DNA of 64,000 nucleotides from Schaalia sp. lx-260 (GCF_021083645.1 NZ_JAJNRQ010000001.1:62001-126000); one strand, 5' to 3'. Shown: positions 55,238 through 63,754, counted from the first letter of the stretch. The notes: generated by a model from the sequence alone, not told the origin. A program made the numbers and translations.

Positions 55238-55906
55238 TCAGCGTTTAATTCGGGCAATAGAAGCACCAGGGTTCATATCCTCAGCATCATGCAAAAATTC
55301 TGCTGCAGGCTCCTCATATGAAATTCCAACAAGAGTGTTGTCTTGGAAAATGAAGGAAGTTAATGATGCTAGGGAACATTGACGCGACAAAGGAGAGTGA
55401 GGTAATGGTTGTCCTAACGCGAAACGACGCAGAGTTTCAATAGGCATTTGATGCGATACCAAAACCGCCTCATGCCCTTTTACTTGTTGTAAAGCGTGCG
55501 ACAGGGCTGCACTCATGCGCGAAACAACATCACTGTAAGGTTCACACCATGAGGGAGTGAACGGATGAATATAGTGCTTCCAGTTACGAGGATGTGCTAA
55601 CTGCCAACGATTCGCATTGATCGCCACTCCCTCGAAAACTGATTCCACTTCGATGAGGAGCGGATCGCATTCAACGGACAGATTGAAAGCCCTCGCAATG
55701 GGTGCAGCGGTTTGTTGAGCGCGCAACAAAGGGGAGGCAATAACAGCAACAATGTCGCGCTTTTGCTGCTCTAAATGGGTTGCAACTGTGCGTGCCATCA
55801 TGTGACCGCGTCGGGTCAATTGGAAACCAGGGAGGCGTCCGTACAGTATTCCATCAGGATTATTGACTTCTCCATGGCGCATCACGTGAATAATTGTCGT
55901 TGTCAT
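55238..55906 (-). CDS. Histidine phosphatase family protein (phosphoglycerate mutase-like)
   Basis: The catalytic RHG motif is HVMRHGEVNNPDGILYGR near residue 10, and the second His is VLVSHQMPIETL near 146. The length of 222 residues is normal. The family covers phosphatases and cofactor-dependent mutases; substrate is not predictable. The gene is isolated between intergenic repeat regions and runs leftwards. Confidence 0.92.
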   Translation of the reverse strand: MTTTIIHVMRHGEVNNPDGILYGRLPGFQLTRRGHMMARTVATHLEQQKRDIVAVIASPLLRAQQTAAPIARAFNLSVECDPLLIEVESVFEGVAINANRWQLAHPRNWKHYIHPFTPSWCEPYSDVVSRMSAALSHALQQVKGHEAVLVSHQMPIETLRRFALGQPLPHSPLSRQCSLASLTSFIFQDNTLVGISYEEPAAEFLHDAEDMNPGASIARIKR

Positions 55907-56017
55907 ATCCCTAGTGTCGCATGTTCATTCTTGTGAGTCTTAAGGAACAGAGTAAAGAATGCAAAAATGGCGGATTAAAGAGTTATAAGGAGCTACATGA
56001 GGTGAAAATAAAACACC

Positions 56018-56177
56018 ACGATACGGGGGTGTTGGAGTGAGTGCGCCACGATACGGGCTACTGAAATAATCATCCATGCGCGCGAACGTGACCTCACAAA
56101 ACATCATGTTATGGGGGTGCTGGTCTTGCTTATCCGTTGGGGCATGGTCCGCGATACAAAACATCACGATATGGGGG
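56018..56177. repeat. Repeat array (CACGATATGGGGGTG type) upstream of the histidine phosphatase gene
   Basis: Cores start at 56018, 56048, 56106 and 56166, spaced 30, 58 and 60 bp. The last two share ACAAAACATCA then TATGGGGGTG; the first two share CCACGATACGGG. The sequences between are different. They lie in the 414-bp gap between the phosphatase and PLDc_N genes, where no gene is supported. Confidence 0.6.
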
Positions 56178-56320
56178 TGGAGCTAGAGGTCAAAAAGGCT
56201 TTGTGGGATTGATAAGTTAGATAAATGATTAACTAGTACGGTTCAGCTCAGAAGGAGTCTCAAACACTCATTTCATCCTGAAAACAGGAAAGCGACAGGC
56301 GTTTTGTTGCTTCGTATGAT

Positions 56321-56812
56321 TTATTTGCTGGAATCCTGAGGATTTTCTGGTTCGTTTTCATGCGCCGTGCCGTTGGCATCAGTTGAAGAATCGTTGAGAG
56401 AATCATCCTGAGAAGTATTCTGATGTGAAAGTGGGTTATCTGATTTTTTGTTGGAAGTATTCGTTTCTTGTGACCGTTGTCGCTGGATTTCTCGTTGCAA
56501 CTTGAACAAAAACTCAGGGTCATCATCAGGAGCTACAGGGGAAGCAGACGGCGTGTTTTTGTGTTGATTTAACGGATTATCACCAGAAAAAAGGGCGCCG
56601 AGTCCGTTTCCGCTTTCTGCTGCGGCAATAGTGCGCACAATAATCCAAGCCACCGCGCCTAAAGCAAAAGTAGGTGCTGTCAGCACAATGATGAGTAGCC
56701 ACACGATACGAGGTAACTTGCCAGGCATTTCATCTTCTGAGGTACGCGCCCAATCAGCAATGGCATATACGATAACTGCGATCCAAGCAACGAATAAAAG
56801 AACTCTGAGCAC
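56321..56812 (-). CDS. PLDc_N-domain membrane protein
   Basis: The 163-residue protein has two membrane helices (about residues 2-22 and 36-62) with the PLDc_N hallmarks, a small acidic loop and KLPRIVWLLIIVLTAPTFAL. The last about 90 residues are polar, rich in Asn, Asp, Ser and Glu. PLDc_N is named after its place in phospholipase D proteins, but alone it is a small membrane protein of unknown role. Confidence 0.88.
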   Translation of the reverse strand: MLRVLLFVAWIAVIVYAIADWARTSEDEMPGKLPRIVWLLIIVLTAPTFALGAVAWIIVRTIAAAESGNGLGALFSGDNPLNQHKNTPSASPVAPDDDPEFLFKLQREIQRQRSQETNTSNKKSDNPLSHQNTSQDDSLNDSSTDANGTAHENEPENPQDSSK

Positions 56813-56844
56813 GTGACGATACTAGGTCAGATTGTTCGGCCCTG

Positions 56845-56886
56845 CCGGATATGACCTGACTAAATCCGGATATGACCTGACCAAAT
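56845..56886. repeat. Two head-to-tail 21-bp repeats upstream of the PLDc_N gene
   Basis: CCGGATATGACCTGAC then TAAAT (56845-56865) is followed directly by the same sequence with CAAAT (56866-56886), one mismatch. They lie 33-74 bp before the ATG, a promoter-like position. The rest of the 331-bp gap to menA (56813-57143) shows no gene. Confidence 0.9.
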
Positions 56887-57143
56887 GAGGGATCTCACCG
56901 AAAAAACGCATGAGAAAATCGCATGAGCATGAAGCCAGACAGCAGCTTATGCTCCTCAAATATTAAATATTTTAGGAAAAGCGTGCCTCATATGTCCCAT
57001 AACCCAAAACGCAACAAAAGACTGGGGCTAATAGGCAAAGATCAGGAGTAAAGAAGCATAAAAACCTATCAGAAAGAAGCAGGAAAGGAGCGTGTCTGCG
57101 ATGCGTTCACGCATAACCGTAGATGCATATGCCAAATATAAGT

Positions 57144-58310
57144 TCAGCTACACAACATCTGCGCAGATGCGACGAAAGCCCACAATAACATTGCAAAACC
57201 TGTGAGCTTCAACGAATGTATCCACTGCCCAGCTTCACATGCGCGATAGGCTCGCACAACTGGCATCAAAGCAAAAGCCAACCACAGAAATAGCGCAATA
57301 AAAGCACAGCCTACAAATACCCACGATCCGTTACTGTGAAAGGCCAGTCCTGAACCTCCCAAGCCTGTAATCACCGTAATAATGACCAGCCCTATCACGG
57401 GCATTAAAACGCATACAGCAAAAGCTCTCAACGACCACTGCCGCCCCATACGGACAACAAGTGTGCGCTTACCGCTGGCCTTGTCTCCGTCTATATCCCG
57501 CAAATTATTCACTATCAACATAGCGACGGATAACAAACCTAAACAAGCTCCACATACCCACACCCACCATGGAGCGCGTAAAGCCTGAACCCACGTAGTT
57601 CCTACACACGCCATCAGACCAAAGAAAATAAAAACCATGATTTCGCTGAGGCCAACCCCCATGTAACCATAGGGATTTTTACCGCCCGTATAAAACCAGG
57701 CAGCGGCAATAGCTGCAAGCCCCGCGCATATCAGCCACCACTGGCCAGACAACCACAGCAATACCAGGCCAGCTATTCCAGCTAACATGAAACACGCCAA
57801 AGCAGCCATCAAAACACTGCGAGGAGCAGCGATGCCACCTCCTGTCAGGCGAGGCGGACCTACGCGATCATCATCTGTGCCGCGAATCCCATCGGAATAG
57901 TCATTTGCGTAATTCACTCCGACCTGCAAAGCAAGAGCCACAAGTAACGCTAACAGTGCGCGTATAGGGGACCATGCGCCTAGGTAAAATGCCGCACTTG
58001 TCCCCACAAACACAGGCGCAGCAGCAGCCGGAAGTGTGCGAAAACGGGCACCTTCGATCCATGCGGCACGAATATTTACAGCCGCAGGTGAGTCAGTCTT
58101 TACAGCCGCACTTACGTTAGGTGAAGGCTCTGCGCCAGGTAAGGAACCTTTGTCGCGCGAAGTGTCAGCTTGAAGGAAAGGAGCGCGAATATCTGCGGAT
58201 ATGCAGTTACTTGTCTGTGAATCCGAGGAGGAAGGAGAGTCAGAAGGTGAGCCAGAAGGTACACCAGAAGAAGATCCAGAAGGTGAGCCAGAAGGAGAGG
58301 GAGACATCAT
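57144..58310 (-). CDS. menA: 1,4-dihydroxy-2-naphthoate polyprenyltransferase with low-complexity N-terminal extension
   Basis: Attaches the polyprenyl chain in menaquinone synthesis. The UbiA-type Asp motif is VNYANDYSDGIRGTDDDR, and the second is VNNLRDIDGDKASGKRTL. Eight or nine membrane helices are visible. The family start (WIEGARFRTLPAAAAPV) comes only at about residue 85; before it lies a Ser/Pro/Gly-rich stretch with repeats of SPSGS type. ATG 58310 is chosen because it overlaps the menE stop (ATGA) with AAAGGA 9 bp upstream; no later ATG or GTG start exists before the core. Confidence 0.93.
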   Translation of the reverse strand: MMSPSPSGSPSGSSSGVPSGSPSDSPSSSDSQTSNCISADIRAPFLQADTSRDKGSLPGAEPSPNVSAAVKTDSPAAVNIRAAWIEGARFRTLPAAAAPVFVGTSAAFYLGAWSPIRALLALLVALALQVGVNYANDYSDGIRGTDDDRVGPPRLTGGGIAAPRSVLMAALACFMLAGIAGLVLLWLSGQWWLICAGLAAIAAAWFYTGGKNPYGYMGVGLSEIMVFIFFGLMACVGTTWVQALRAPWWVWVCGACLGLLSVAMLIVNNLRDIDGDKASGKRTLVVRMGRQWSLRAFAVCVLMPVIGLVIITVITGLGGSGLAFHSNGSWVFVGCAFIALFLWLAFALMPVVRAYRACEAGQWIHSLKLTGFAMLLWAFVASAQMLCS

Positions 58311-59848
58311 CGGTGCCATTCCTTTACTTGACCAAGCAGACTGGTTGTATGCAAAACGTTCAGGTGACGTGCCGGAAGTGCGCCTAAACTATTTGCCTTT
58401 GCCGTATCTGCAGTGCGTACTTGCATGACCCCGCTGTTTGTCGGAGGCAAAAGCTCTGCTTCCGTATCGGTGCTGCTTGCTACTACCGCCGCAACAATGT
58501 CGCGTACAGCAGCCCTATCCACTTTTCCGACAGCTAATCGAGGCAAATCACGAGTGAAAATAATTCGACGCGGAGCACAATGCCGTTCCATACGTTGTGC
58601 CACATATTCACGTAAAGCGGGCCCGTCACGCTCAGCGCAAATATCAGGCCAATAGTCACCAACCGCTACATGCGCAACAACTTCATGCCCCCATTTCGCA
58701 TGAGGGAAACCTAATACGTGACAGTCTTGCACCAATGGGTGTGAGGATAATACGTGAGTGACGGCCTGAAGTGGCACATTCATTCCGCCAGAAATAACGA
58801 TATCGTCAATGCGGCCAAGGATATTCACGCAGTTTTTTGCGTCAATAGATCCGATGTCCTGTGTTATTAAAGGTTCATGCCGGTGGTCAGCTAAAGGACC
58901 TTCATTTAGATAGCGTGTAAACATAGTGGGGCCGCTGAGTATGATCCGGCCTTCGTGCTTATTCTGCTGATCTTCGTTTTCACTTTGCTTTTCGTTATAT
59001 GAAGGCTCTGCCTCGTGGTCAGTGGCATCAGTGGTAATAGATGAGCCCAAAGGTTCGATTCGTACTTCTGTACCTGGAAGTGGTTTGCCATCGTAAATGC
59101 AGCCGCCGCATGTTTCAGTCATGCCGTATGTGAGGATAAGGCGAATGCCTCGTGCGTGGGCAGCTTCATGTAAGTCCTGAGGGCAGTGTGCGCCGCCAAC
59201 TAATACGCCCGATAGTTGCGCAAGCCCGCTGGCTACTTCATCGGATGCGAGACATGCGTGTAGTTGTGCGGGGACTAATGAAATATAGCCTGGAACATTC
59301 GGGTCTTGTGTGGCTCCTCTGAGGGCGGGTAGGAGTTTTTCCGGTGAAAAACCTGCACTAGTATCCACAATTTGCGGTGGGAAACCAGCAGCAACGGCGC
59401 GAAGTAAAACCATAGCGCCTGCGATGTGATGGGTCGGGAGGGCTAATATCCATCTGCCGGGGCCTGACAATGCCTCATGTGTGGCCTGAGCTGAGTGTAG
59501 AAGGGCTTGAATACTTATCCCCACCCATCGTGGTCGTCCGCTTGAACCCGATGTGCTCATAATGAGGTCAATATTTTCCACAAGTGCGGGATCGTCAATG
59601 AAATCGGAGAGTTCAGGAAAATCTGCTGGCGGGAATATCTGAGGCATGTCGTGGGCAGATGTTCGTAGCGTGCCAGGAGGAACATCTCGAGGATTACGGA
59701 TAACGAGGACTGTGTGAGGGGCAGGATGATTGGGGTTATCTGCGCGTTCAGAGTGAAGTTCAACGATTTTGTGAATACCAGCGTGTGCGAGGGCAACGGC
59801 TCCGATGGACGTTCCGCCGGGAACCATGATAATGCGTGGCTTGTTCAT
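58307..59848 (-). CDS. menE: o-succinylbenzoate-CoA ligase (AMP-binding)
   Basis: Activates o-succinylbenzoate in menaquinone synthesis. The adenylation core has the P-loop-like LIMSTSGSSGRPRWVGIS, the second motif ILTYGMTETCGGCIYDG, and GRIDDIVISGGMNVPLQAV. The C-terminal lid ends with PRLAVGKVDRAAV, which includes the catalytic Lys. A Glu/Asn/Gln-rich insertion of about 30 residues lies near 270-298. Start ATG 59848 (MNKPRIIM) fits the family; a longer frame exists. It is the first gene of the menE-menA pair, which overlap by 4 bp. Confidence 0.92.
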   Translation of the reverse strand: MNKPRIIMVPGGTSIGAVALAHAGIHKIVELHSERADNPNHPAPHTVLVIRNPRDVPPGTLRTSAHDMPQIFPPADFPELSDFIDDPALVENIDLIMSTSGSSGRPRWVGISIQALLHSAQATHEALSGPGRWILALPTHHIAGAMVLLRAVAAGFPPQIVDTSAGFSPEKLLPALRGATQDPNVPGYISLVPAQLHACLASDEVASGLAQLSGVLVGGAHCPQDLHEAAHARGIRLILTYGMTETCGGCIYDGKPLPGTEVRIEPLGSSITTDATDHEAEPSYNEKQSENEDQQNKHEGRIILSGPTMFTRYLNEGPLADHRHEPLITQDIGSIDAKNCVNILGRIDDIVISGGMNVPLQAVTHVLSSHPLVQDCHVLGFPHAKWGHEVVAHVAVGDYWPDICAERDGPALREYVAQRMERHCAPRRIIFTRDLPRLAVGKVDRAAVRDIVAAVVASSTDTEAELLPPTNSGVMQVRTADTAKANSLGALPARHLNVLHTTSLLGQVKEWHR

Positions 59849-59978
59849 CCAAAGCTTTCTGAGAGAAAAGTTCTGTGTGTACTGTAGCTGCCTGTGCGAA
59901 AGAGTGCACATTGAGAAAATTGATGAGTTCACGTTGCAGATAAGTGAAGTGAAGGTCCGTGTGGAGGCGGGGCGGCCC

Positions 59979-60128
59979 TCAGCGGCCCTCATGCGGAGGG
60001 AAATGTGGACGGGGGTCTGCCGCGCCCCCGGTTGGGGTTTCAGCGGCCCTCATGCGGAGGGAAATGTGAGAGCGGGCGTATCCACCCACCGCTCGGGCAA
60101 GGCGGATCTGCATACGGAGGGAAATGTT
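59979..60128 (+). repeat. CRISPR-like array of three 29-bp repeats (two identical) with 32- and 31-bp spacers
   Basis: A 29-bp unit occurs identically at 59979-60007 and 60040-60068. A third unit at 60100-60128 matches in its last 18 bp with mismatches and is degenerate in its first half. Each unit contains the stem CCCTC-ATGCG-GAGGG. The gaps are 32 and 31 bp, are G+C-rich, and are about half identical to one another, each with its own inverted repeat. The array lies in the 354-bp gap between menE and the L,D-transpeptidase gene. No cas gene is present. Confidence 0.75.
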
Positions 60129-60202
60129 GCGCCTACGTAATTGGGGCGCTTGCGGAAAATAAGTGGCCAAGGACATAGGTGAGGTAGGTGAATATTTTGT
60201 GA

Positions 60203-61678
60203 ATGAAAACTCTACTTGTTATGGCAGGTCGCTATTATGGTGTTATGGCTCGTGAAAGTGTAAAAAAGGTCGTTATCATTACATCGGCAGTTATTGGTGG
60301 CCTTCTGGTCCTTGGTGCTGCCGGGGGTACTGCTTATGCACTGCATTATTCGGAGCGTGCTCTGCCGCGCACAACGATTGCGGGCCATTCGATCTCAGGT
60401 TTAGATCGTGCAGCAGTTGAGGGTATGGTGAAACAGCTTGCTGATGACACGGTTCTGACTATTGATGTTGCAGGGAAAACTCAGACGGCTTCTTTGGCGG
60501 ATATGGGCTTCAGCATCGATGTGCCTGCGACCGTGGATGGTATTTTTGCTCCTAATGCTTCAGTGATGCAACGTTTTACGGCATTGACTCGCGCGAAAAA
60601 TATTGAGCCAGTTGTTGTGCGCGATAACAAAAACCGTGATTCTTTCATTGAAAAGATTCGTGACCTTGCTGGTGAATCGGTTGTGCAATCGCAGGTTGTT
60701 TCCAACGATCAGGGTGTTTTTACCGTGTCGCCAGGAAAAGCTGGTAAGGATATTGACCGTTCTGCTCTTGAGGTGGCAATGGATGAGGCCGCGAATATGT
60801 TGGCAGCTCATGCTGTTACGGTCAATGTAAAAGAGGTGGAGCCAACGATTACTACAGATAAAGCCCAAGCTGTTGCTGATGAAGCAAATGCGATGGCATC
60901 TGTGGATCTAACGATTACGGATGGTGTTGACAACTATCAGCCGAATCTCGTTCAAAAAGCGTCATGGATCACCGTGAAAGAGGAAAACGGAAACCTGGAA
61001 AATCCAATTGTCGATCACGATAAGGTGCGTGAATGGGTGGATAAAGCCGCGGATCTTGCGAAACTTGATCCGCAGCCGGGTATTGATAATGTCGATGCGA
61101 ATGGGACTGTCCTTGCTCATGCGAAGAAGGCTCGTGATGGTCTTACTGTGAATAATGCTGAGGCAATGACAGATGCCTTATCGCAAGCAATGACTAATAA
61201 AACCAGTTACAGTGGAAAATTTGAGTTTGATCGCCATACTCCAGAAAATCTGACTCGTCCTGTCCTTGCGGGCTATCAGAATTACGTGTATCCGGCCTCT
61301 GAAGGTGAAAAATGGGTGGACGTGAATCTGACAACTAACACGGCAACCGCTTATGAGGGGTACAACGTTGTTCACGGTCCCGTGTTGATTAACCACGGCG
61401 CTGTTGGCAAAGAAACGGTTGAGGGAACCTATCAGATTTACTTGAAGTACGAGAAACAGACAATGGGCTGTGTTCCAGGCTATGACTACTGTGTGAAGGA
61501 CGTTCCGTGGGTGATGTACTTCGTGGGTTCCTACGCTTTGCACGGAACACCGTGGCGTGAAGTATTCGGTACCGGTCAGTCGGAGGGGTCCAGCGGGTGT
61601 GTGAACCTGCCAGTTCCTGAAGCAAAATGGTTTCACGGCTGGACGGAAATTGGGACAACCGTGGTCACTCATCACTGA
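60203..61678 (+). CDS. L,D-transpeptidase with peptidoglycan-binding domain
   Basis: An N-terminal anchor helix (about residues 20-48) exports the protein. A PG_binding_4-like region (about 60-300) precedes the YkuD catalytic domain (about 365-490). The catalytic block is ALHGTPWREVFGTG with SSGCVNLP, Cys near 466. Such enzymes form 3-3 crosslinks in peptidoglycan or attach proteins. The start is uncertain between ATG 60203 (GAGGTAGG upstream) and ATG 60245. It is divergent from menE across the CRISPR-like array. Confidence 0.92.
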   Translation: MKTLLVMAGRYYGVMARESVKKVVIITSAVIGGLLVLGAAGGTAYALHYSERALPRTTIAGHSISGLDRAAVEGMVKQLADDTVLTIDVAGKTQTASLADMGFSIDVPATVDGIFAPNASVMQRFTALTRAKNIEPVVVRDNKNRDSFIEKIRDLAGESVVQSQVVSNDQGVFTVSPGKAGKDIDRSALEVAMDEAANMLAAHAVTVNVKEVEPTITTDKAQAVADEANAMASVDLTITDGVDNYQPNLVQKASWITVKEENGNLENPIVDHDKVREWVDKAADLAKLDPQPGIDNVDANGTVLAHAKKARDGLTVNNAEAMTDALSQAMTNKTSYSGKFEFDRHTPENLTRPVLAGYQNYVYPASEGEKWVDVNLTTNTATAYEGYNVVHGPVLINHGAVGKETVEGTYQIYLKYEKQTMGCVPGYDYCVKDVPWVMYFVGSYALHGTPWREVFGTGQSEGSSGCVNLPVPEAKWFHGWTEIGTTVVTHH

Positions 61679-61731
61679 GTGTGCGGCTGAAGCTGTCCGC
61701 CTATGATATTCACAGCGAACAGGCTTCTTTC

Positions 61732-61803
61732 CCCTGAAGGTTAAGGCCTTCACGTGAGCGCATATGCCACATCTGGGTTTCCTTTGCTCCTGAAGGTTGA
61801 GGT
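61732..61803 (+). repeat. Pair of CCTGAAGGTT(A/G)AGG repeats spaced 56 bp
   Basis: CCTGAAGGTTAAGG (61733) and CCTGAAGGTTGAGG (61789) each follow a pyrimidine-rich TTTC run. Spacing of 56 bp matches that of the other local arrays. They fall in the 280-bp gap after the L,D-transpeptidase gene. Confidence 0.6.
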
Positions 61804-61905
61804 GGCTCTGAATTTTGAGGATACGCTGCCCTTGGCGCGCGTGTTATGTGCCGCTCAATGCTGAAGAAAGCTATACGTGCAGCTACAATCTATTCAAAAT
61901 TAAAG

Positions 61906-61935
61906 TTTTTAGCGGCCTGTAAGCACAGCTAAAAA
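61906..61935 (+). promoter_or_regulatory. Perfect 8-bp inverted repeat just upstream of the FMN reductase gene
   Basis: TTTTTAGC (61906-61913) and GCTAAAAA (61928-61935) flank a 14-nt loop, 24 bp before the start codon. It could be an operator for a redox regulator or an mRNA hairpin near the ribosome site CCGGAGG. Confidence 0.5.
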
Positions 61936-61958
61936 CCTGAAATCTTCCGGAGGAAACA

Positions 61959-62510
61959 ATGACTTACACAGTGGCCTATATTGTCGGCTCAATTTCAAAA
62001 AATTCCCTCAATCGACGTCTTAGTCAAGCCCTCATTACTCAAGCCCCACAAAACCTTACTTTCACTGAAGTTACTATCGCTGACCTACCGTTATACAACC
62101 CGGATCATGATGCTCATTTTCTGCCTCTTGCTGCCGAAAAGAAAGCAGTAATTGAAGCGTCTGACGCTTTAATGATCGTGACACCTGAATACAATCGTTC
62201 AATCCCCGGTGTCCTTAAAAATGCTATCGACTGGTTCTCACGTCCATGGGGTCACGGAAGTCTGGGTGGCAAACCCACCTTGGTTGCCGGTGCTTCAGTT
62301 GGCCCTATGGGTGCTGCGTTTGCGCAAGATGATCTGAAGAAAATCTTGACCTTCTTTAATGCGCATCTGCTAGGTCAGCCTGAACTGTACATTAACCTTA
62401 CGGGTGACGATTTTGCAGATGACGGCCATATTTTGCGTGAAGGAACAGATGCTTTCCTTGCGGGCGCAATGCAAACTTTCGCTGCCCACATTGAAGCAAC
62501 GCTGCGCTGA
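61959..62510 (+). CDS. NADPH-dependent FMN reductase family protein
   Basis: The flavodoxin-like fold begins YTVAYIVGSISKNSLNRRLS, with the phosphate loop, and contains TPEYNRSIPGVLKNAIDWFS, the family hallmark. The length of 183 residues is normal. Such enzymes reduce quinones, azo compounds or flavins and protect from oxidative stress. GGAGG lies 6 bp before ATG 61959. It is monocistronic. Confidence 0.93.
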   Translation: MTYTVAYIVGSISKNSLNRRLSQALITQAPQNLTFTEVTIADLPLYNPDHDAHFLPLAAEKKAVIEASDALMIVTPEYNRSIPGVLKNAIDWFSRPWGHGSLGGKPTLVAGASVGPMGAAFAQDDLKKILTFFNAHLLGQPELYINLTGDDFADDGHILREGTDAFLAGAMQTFAAHIEATLR

Positions 62511-62788
62511 GCTTAAGGAAACGTGAGGGTTTATCACAGCGGCACTGTCTTGCTGAAAAATAGCTCAGCATGATGGGCGAAAAAGCAGTTTTCCACTGTG
62601 AAAGCCCTATGATTCGCGGGCGCAGGATTTATTTGCGTACTGTAGTAGCCAAAACGGTAAAGAAGTCTATGGATAAATTCTGTGCCCGAGTCCTATATGT
62701 GATGTAAGGCCTGCTGTCATGAGTTGCATGAGGGCAGGGTGAATAGGATAAGATTGAGCATTGTCATTCGGTGACGTAAAAGTAAATA

Positions 62789-62862
<74 letters not shown>

Positions 62863-62869
62863 CGTTTTG

Positions 62870-62898
62870 CCCGGAATCTCAACGATTGAGGTTCCGGG
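62870..62898 (+). terminator. Hairpin after tRNA-Pro
   Basis: CCCGGAATCTCAA and TTGAGGTTCCGGG pair around a 4-nt loop (one mismatch), starting 8 bp after the tRNA. No strong T-run follows. It could end the tRNA transcript. Confidence 0.55.
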
Positions 62899-62994
62899 CT
62901 TCATCGTTAACAGGGCGATCCTATGTTGAGATTCAGAGTTCTTTTCACCTCAGTACAGAGTGAATCCAAAAGGCGCACCGAAGCACGACCCAGA

Positions 62995-63045
62995 CGAACA
63001 AGGCAGCTGGGCCTACAGTGCCTAGGGCGATAAAAGCCTTGTTCG
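62995..63045. other. 10-bp perfect inverted repeat with structured loop
   Basis: CGAACAAGGC (62995-63004) and GCCTTGTTCG (63036-63045) enclose 31 nt that contain a further pairing, GGGCC / GCCT-like. It lies between tRNA-Pro and the excalibur gene, and could be that gene's terminator or a small RNA. Confidence 0.5.
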
Positions 63046-63076
63046 CCAGGTACTAGCGTTTAATAGTGAGGAAACA

Positions 63077-63754
63077 CTACTTTTCACAGGCGACACCATC
63101 ACCATCACGGTCGAGCTTGCTCCGATACCCAGGTTCCCCTCGGTAAATAGGGGCCGCACCTGCTGCTTTAGCCTCTGCGCAATTCGCGTAGTACACAGAA
63201 TCGCTTCCGCCTCCGCCTCTGCCTTGCGGAGCAGGCACAGGTGCATTGTATTGAGCTGCTTGACGTTGACGTTCTGCTTCAGCTTGTTGTGCAGCTACAG
63301 CTTGGCGTTCCGCTTCTTCGGCAGCAGCTTTATCGGATTCACGCTGCGCAATGCTTTTCTCACGATCTGCGAGTTCACTTTGTTCTTGAATGAGTGTTTT
63401 CTGGGCCGAATTCACTTCTTCTTCGAGAACAGACAGTTCTGAGGAACGTTCTTCGAGTTCCTTTTTCCTTTGAGGGATCTTATGTGATTTTTGTCGTGCG
63501 CTCAGTAGCTCTTTTTCTTTCTGCGACTGCGTATCAGTAAGTGCGCTTTGCTGCTCCTGTAAAGTTGCGACTTGATTCTTTAGCTTTTCTATTTCTTTTA
63601 TACGCGCACTGTAACCTGTGCCCATTGAGAGCAAGAAAAGAAATGAGGCAACAATTAATGTAATGACAATAGCGCCTTTGATATTAAAAATTTTCATATT
63701 GTATTCACTCAGTGATTGCCGTAGAAGTAGGAGTGGTGAGTTTCTTTGGTTCAT
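63077..63754 (-). CDS. Membrane-anchored coiled-coil protein with excalibur domain
   Basis: A membrane helix near the start (IKGAIVITLIVASFLFLLSM) is followed by a long coiled coil (about residues 50-165, rich in Glu, Gln, Lys) and a short Pro/Gly linker. The C-terminal excalibur domain (NCAEAKAAGAAPIYRGEPGY, DRDGDGVACEK) binds calcium by its DxDxDG loop. ATG 63754 begins 3 bp after the upstream stop, so translational coupling is possible; ATG 63697 (MKIFNIKG) is an alternative. A surface or wall-associated role is likely. Confidence 0.85.
   Translation of the reverse strand: MNQRNSPLLLLRQSLSEYNMKIFNIKGAIVITLIVASFLFLLSMGTGYSARIKEIEKLKNQVATLQEQQSALTDTQSQKEKELLSARQKSHKIPQRKKELEERSSELSVLEEEVNSAQKTLIQEQSELADREKSIAQRESDKAAAEEAERQAVAAQQAEAERQRQAAQYNAPVPAPQGRGGGGSDSVYYANCAEAKAAGAAPIYRGEPGYRSKLDRDGDGVACEK

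Noticed and set aside
55140-55382. 80-residue frame following the small ORF at 54939
   Set aside because: Its second half lies antisense to the phosphatase gene and it has no recognisable domain.
57101-57205. 34-residue ORF with a good ribosome site (plus strand)
   Set aside because: Most of it is antisense to the end of menA, with no family match.
48425-60128. A true CRISPR-Cas locus
   Set aside because: No cas gene is present and most arrays have short, degenerate units; only the 59,979-60,128 array keeps near-exact repeats.
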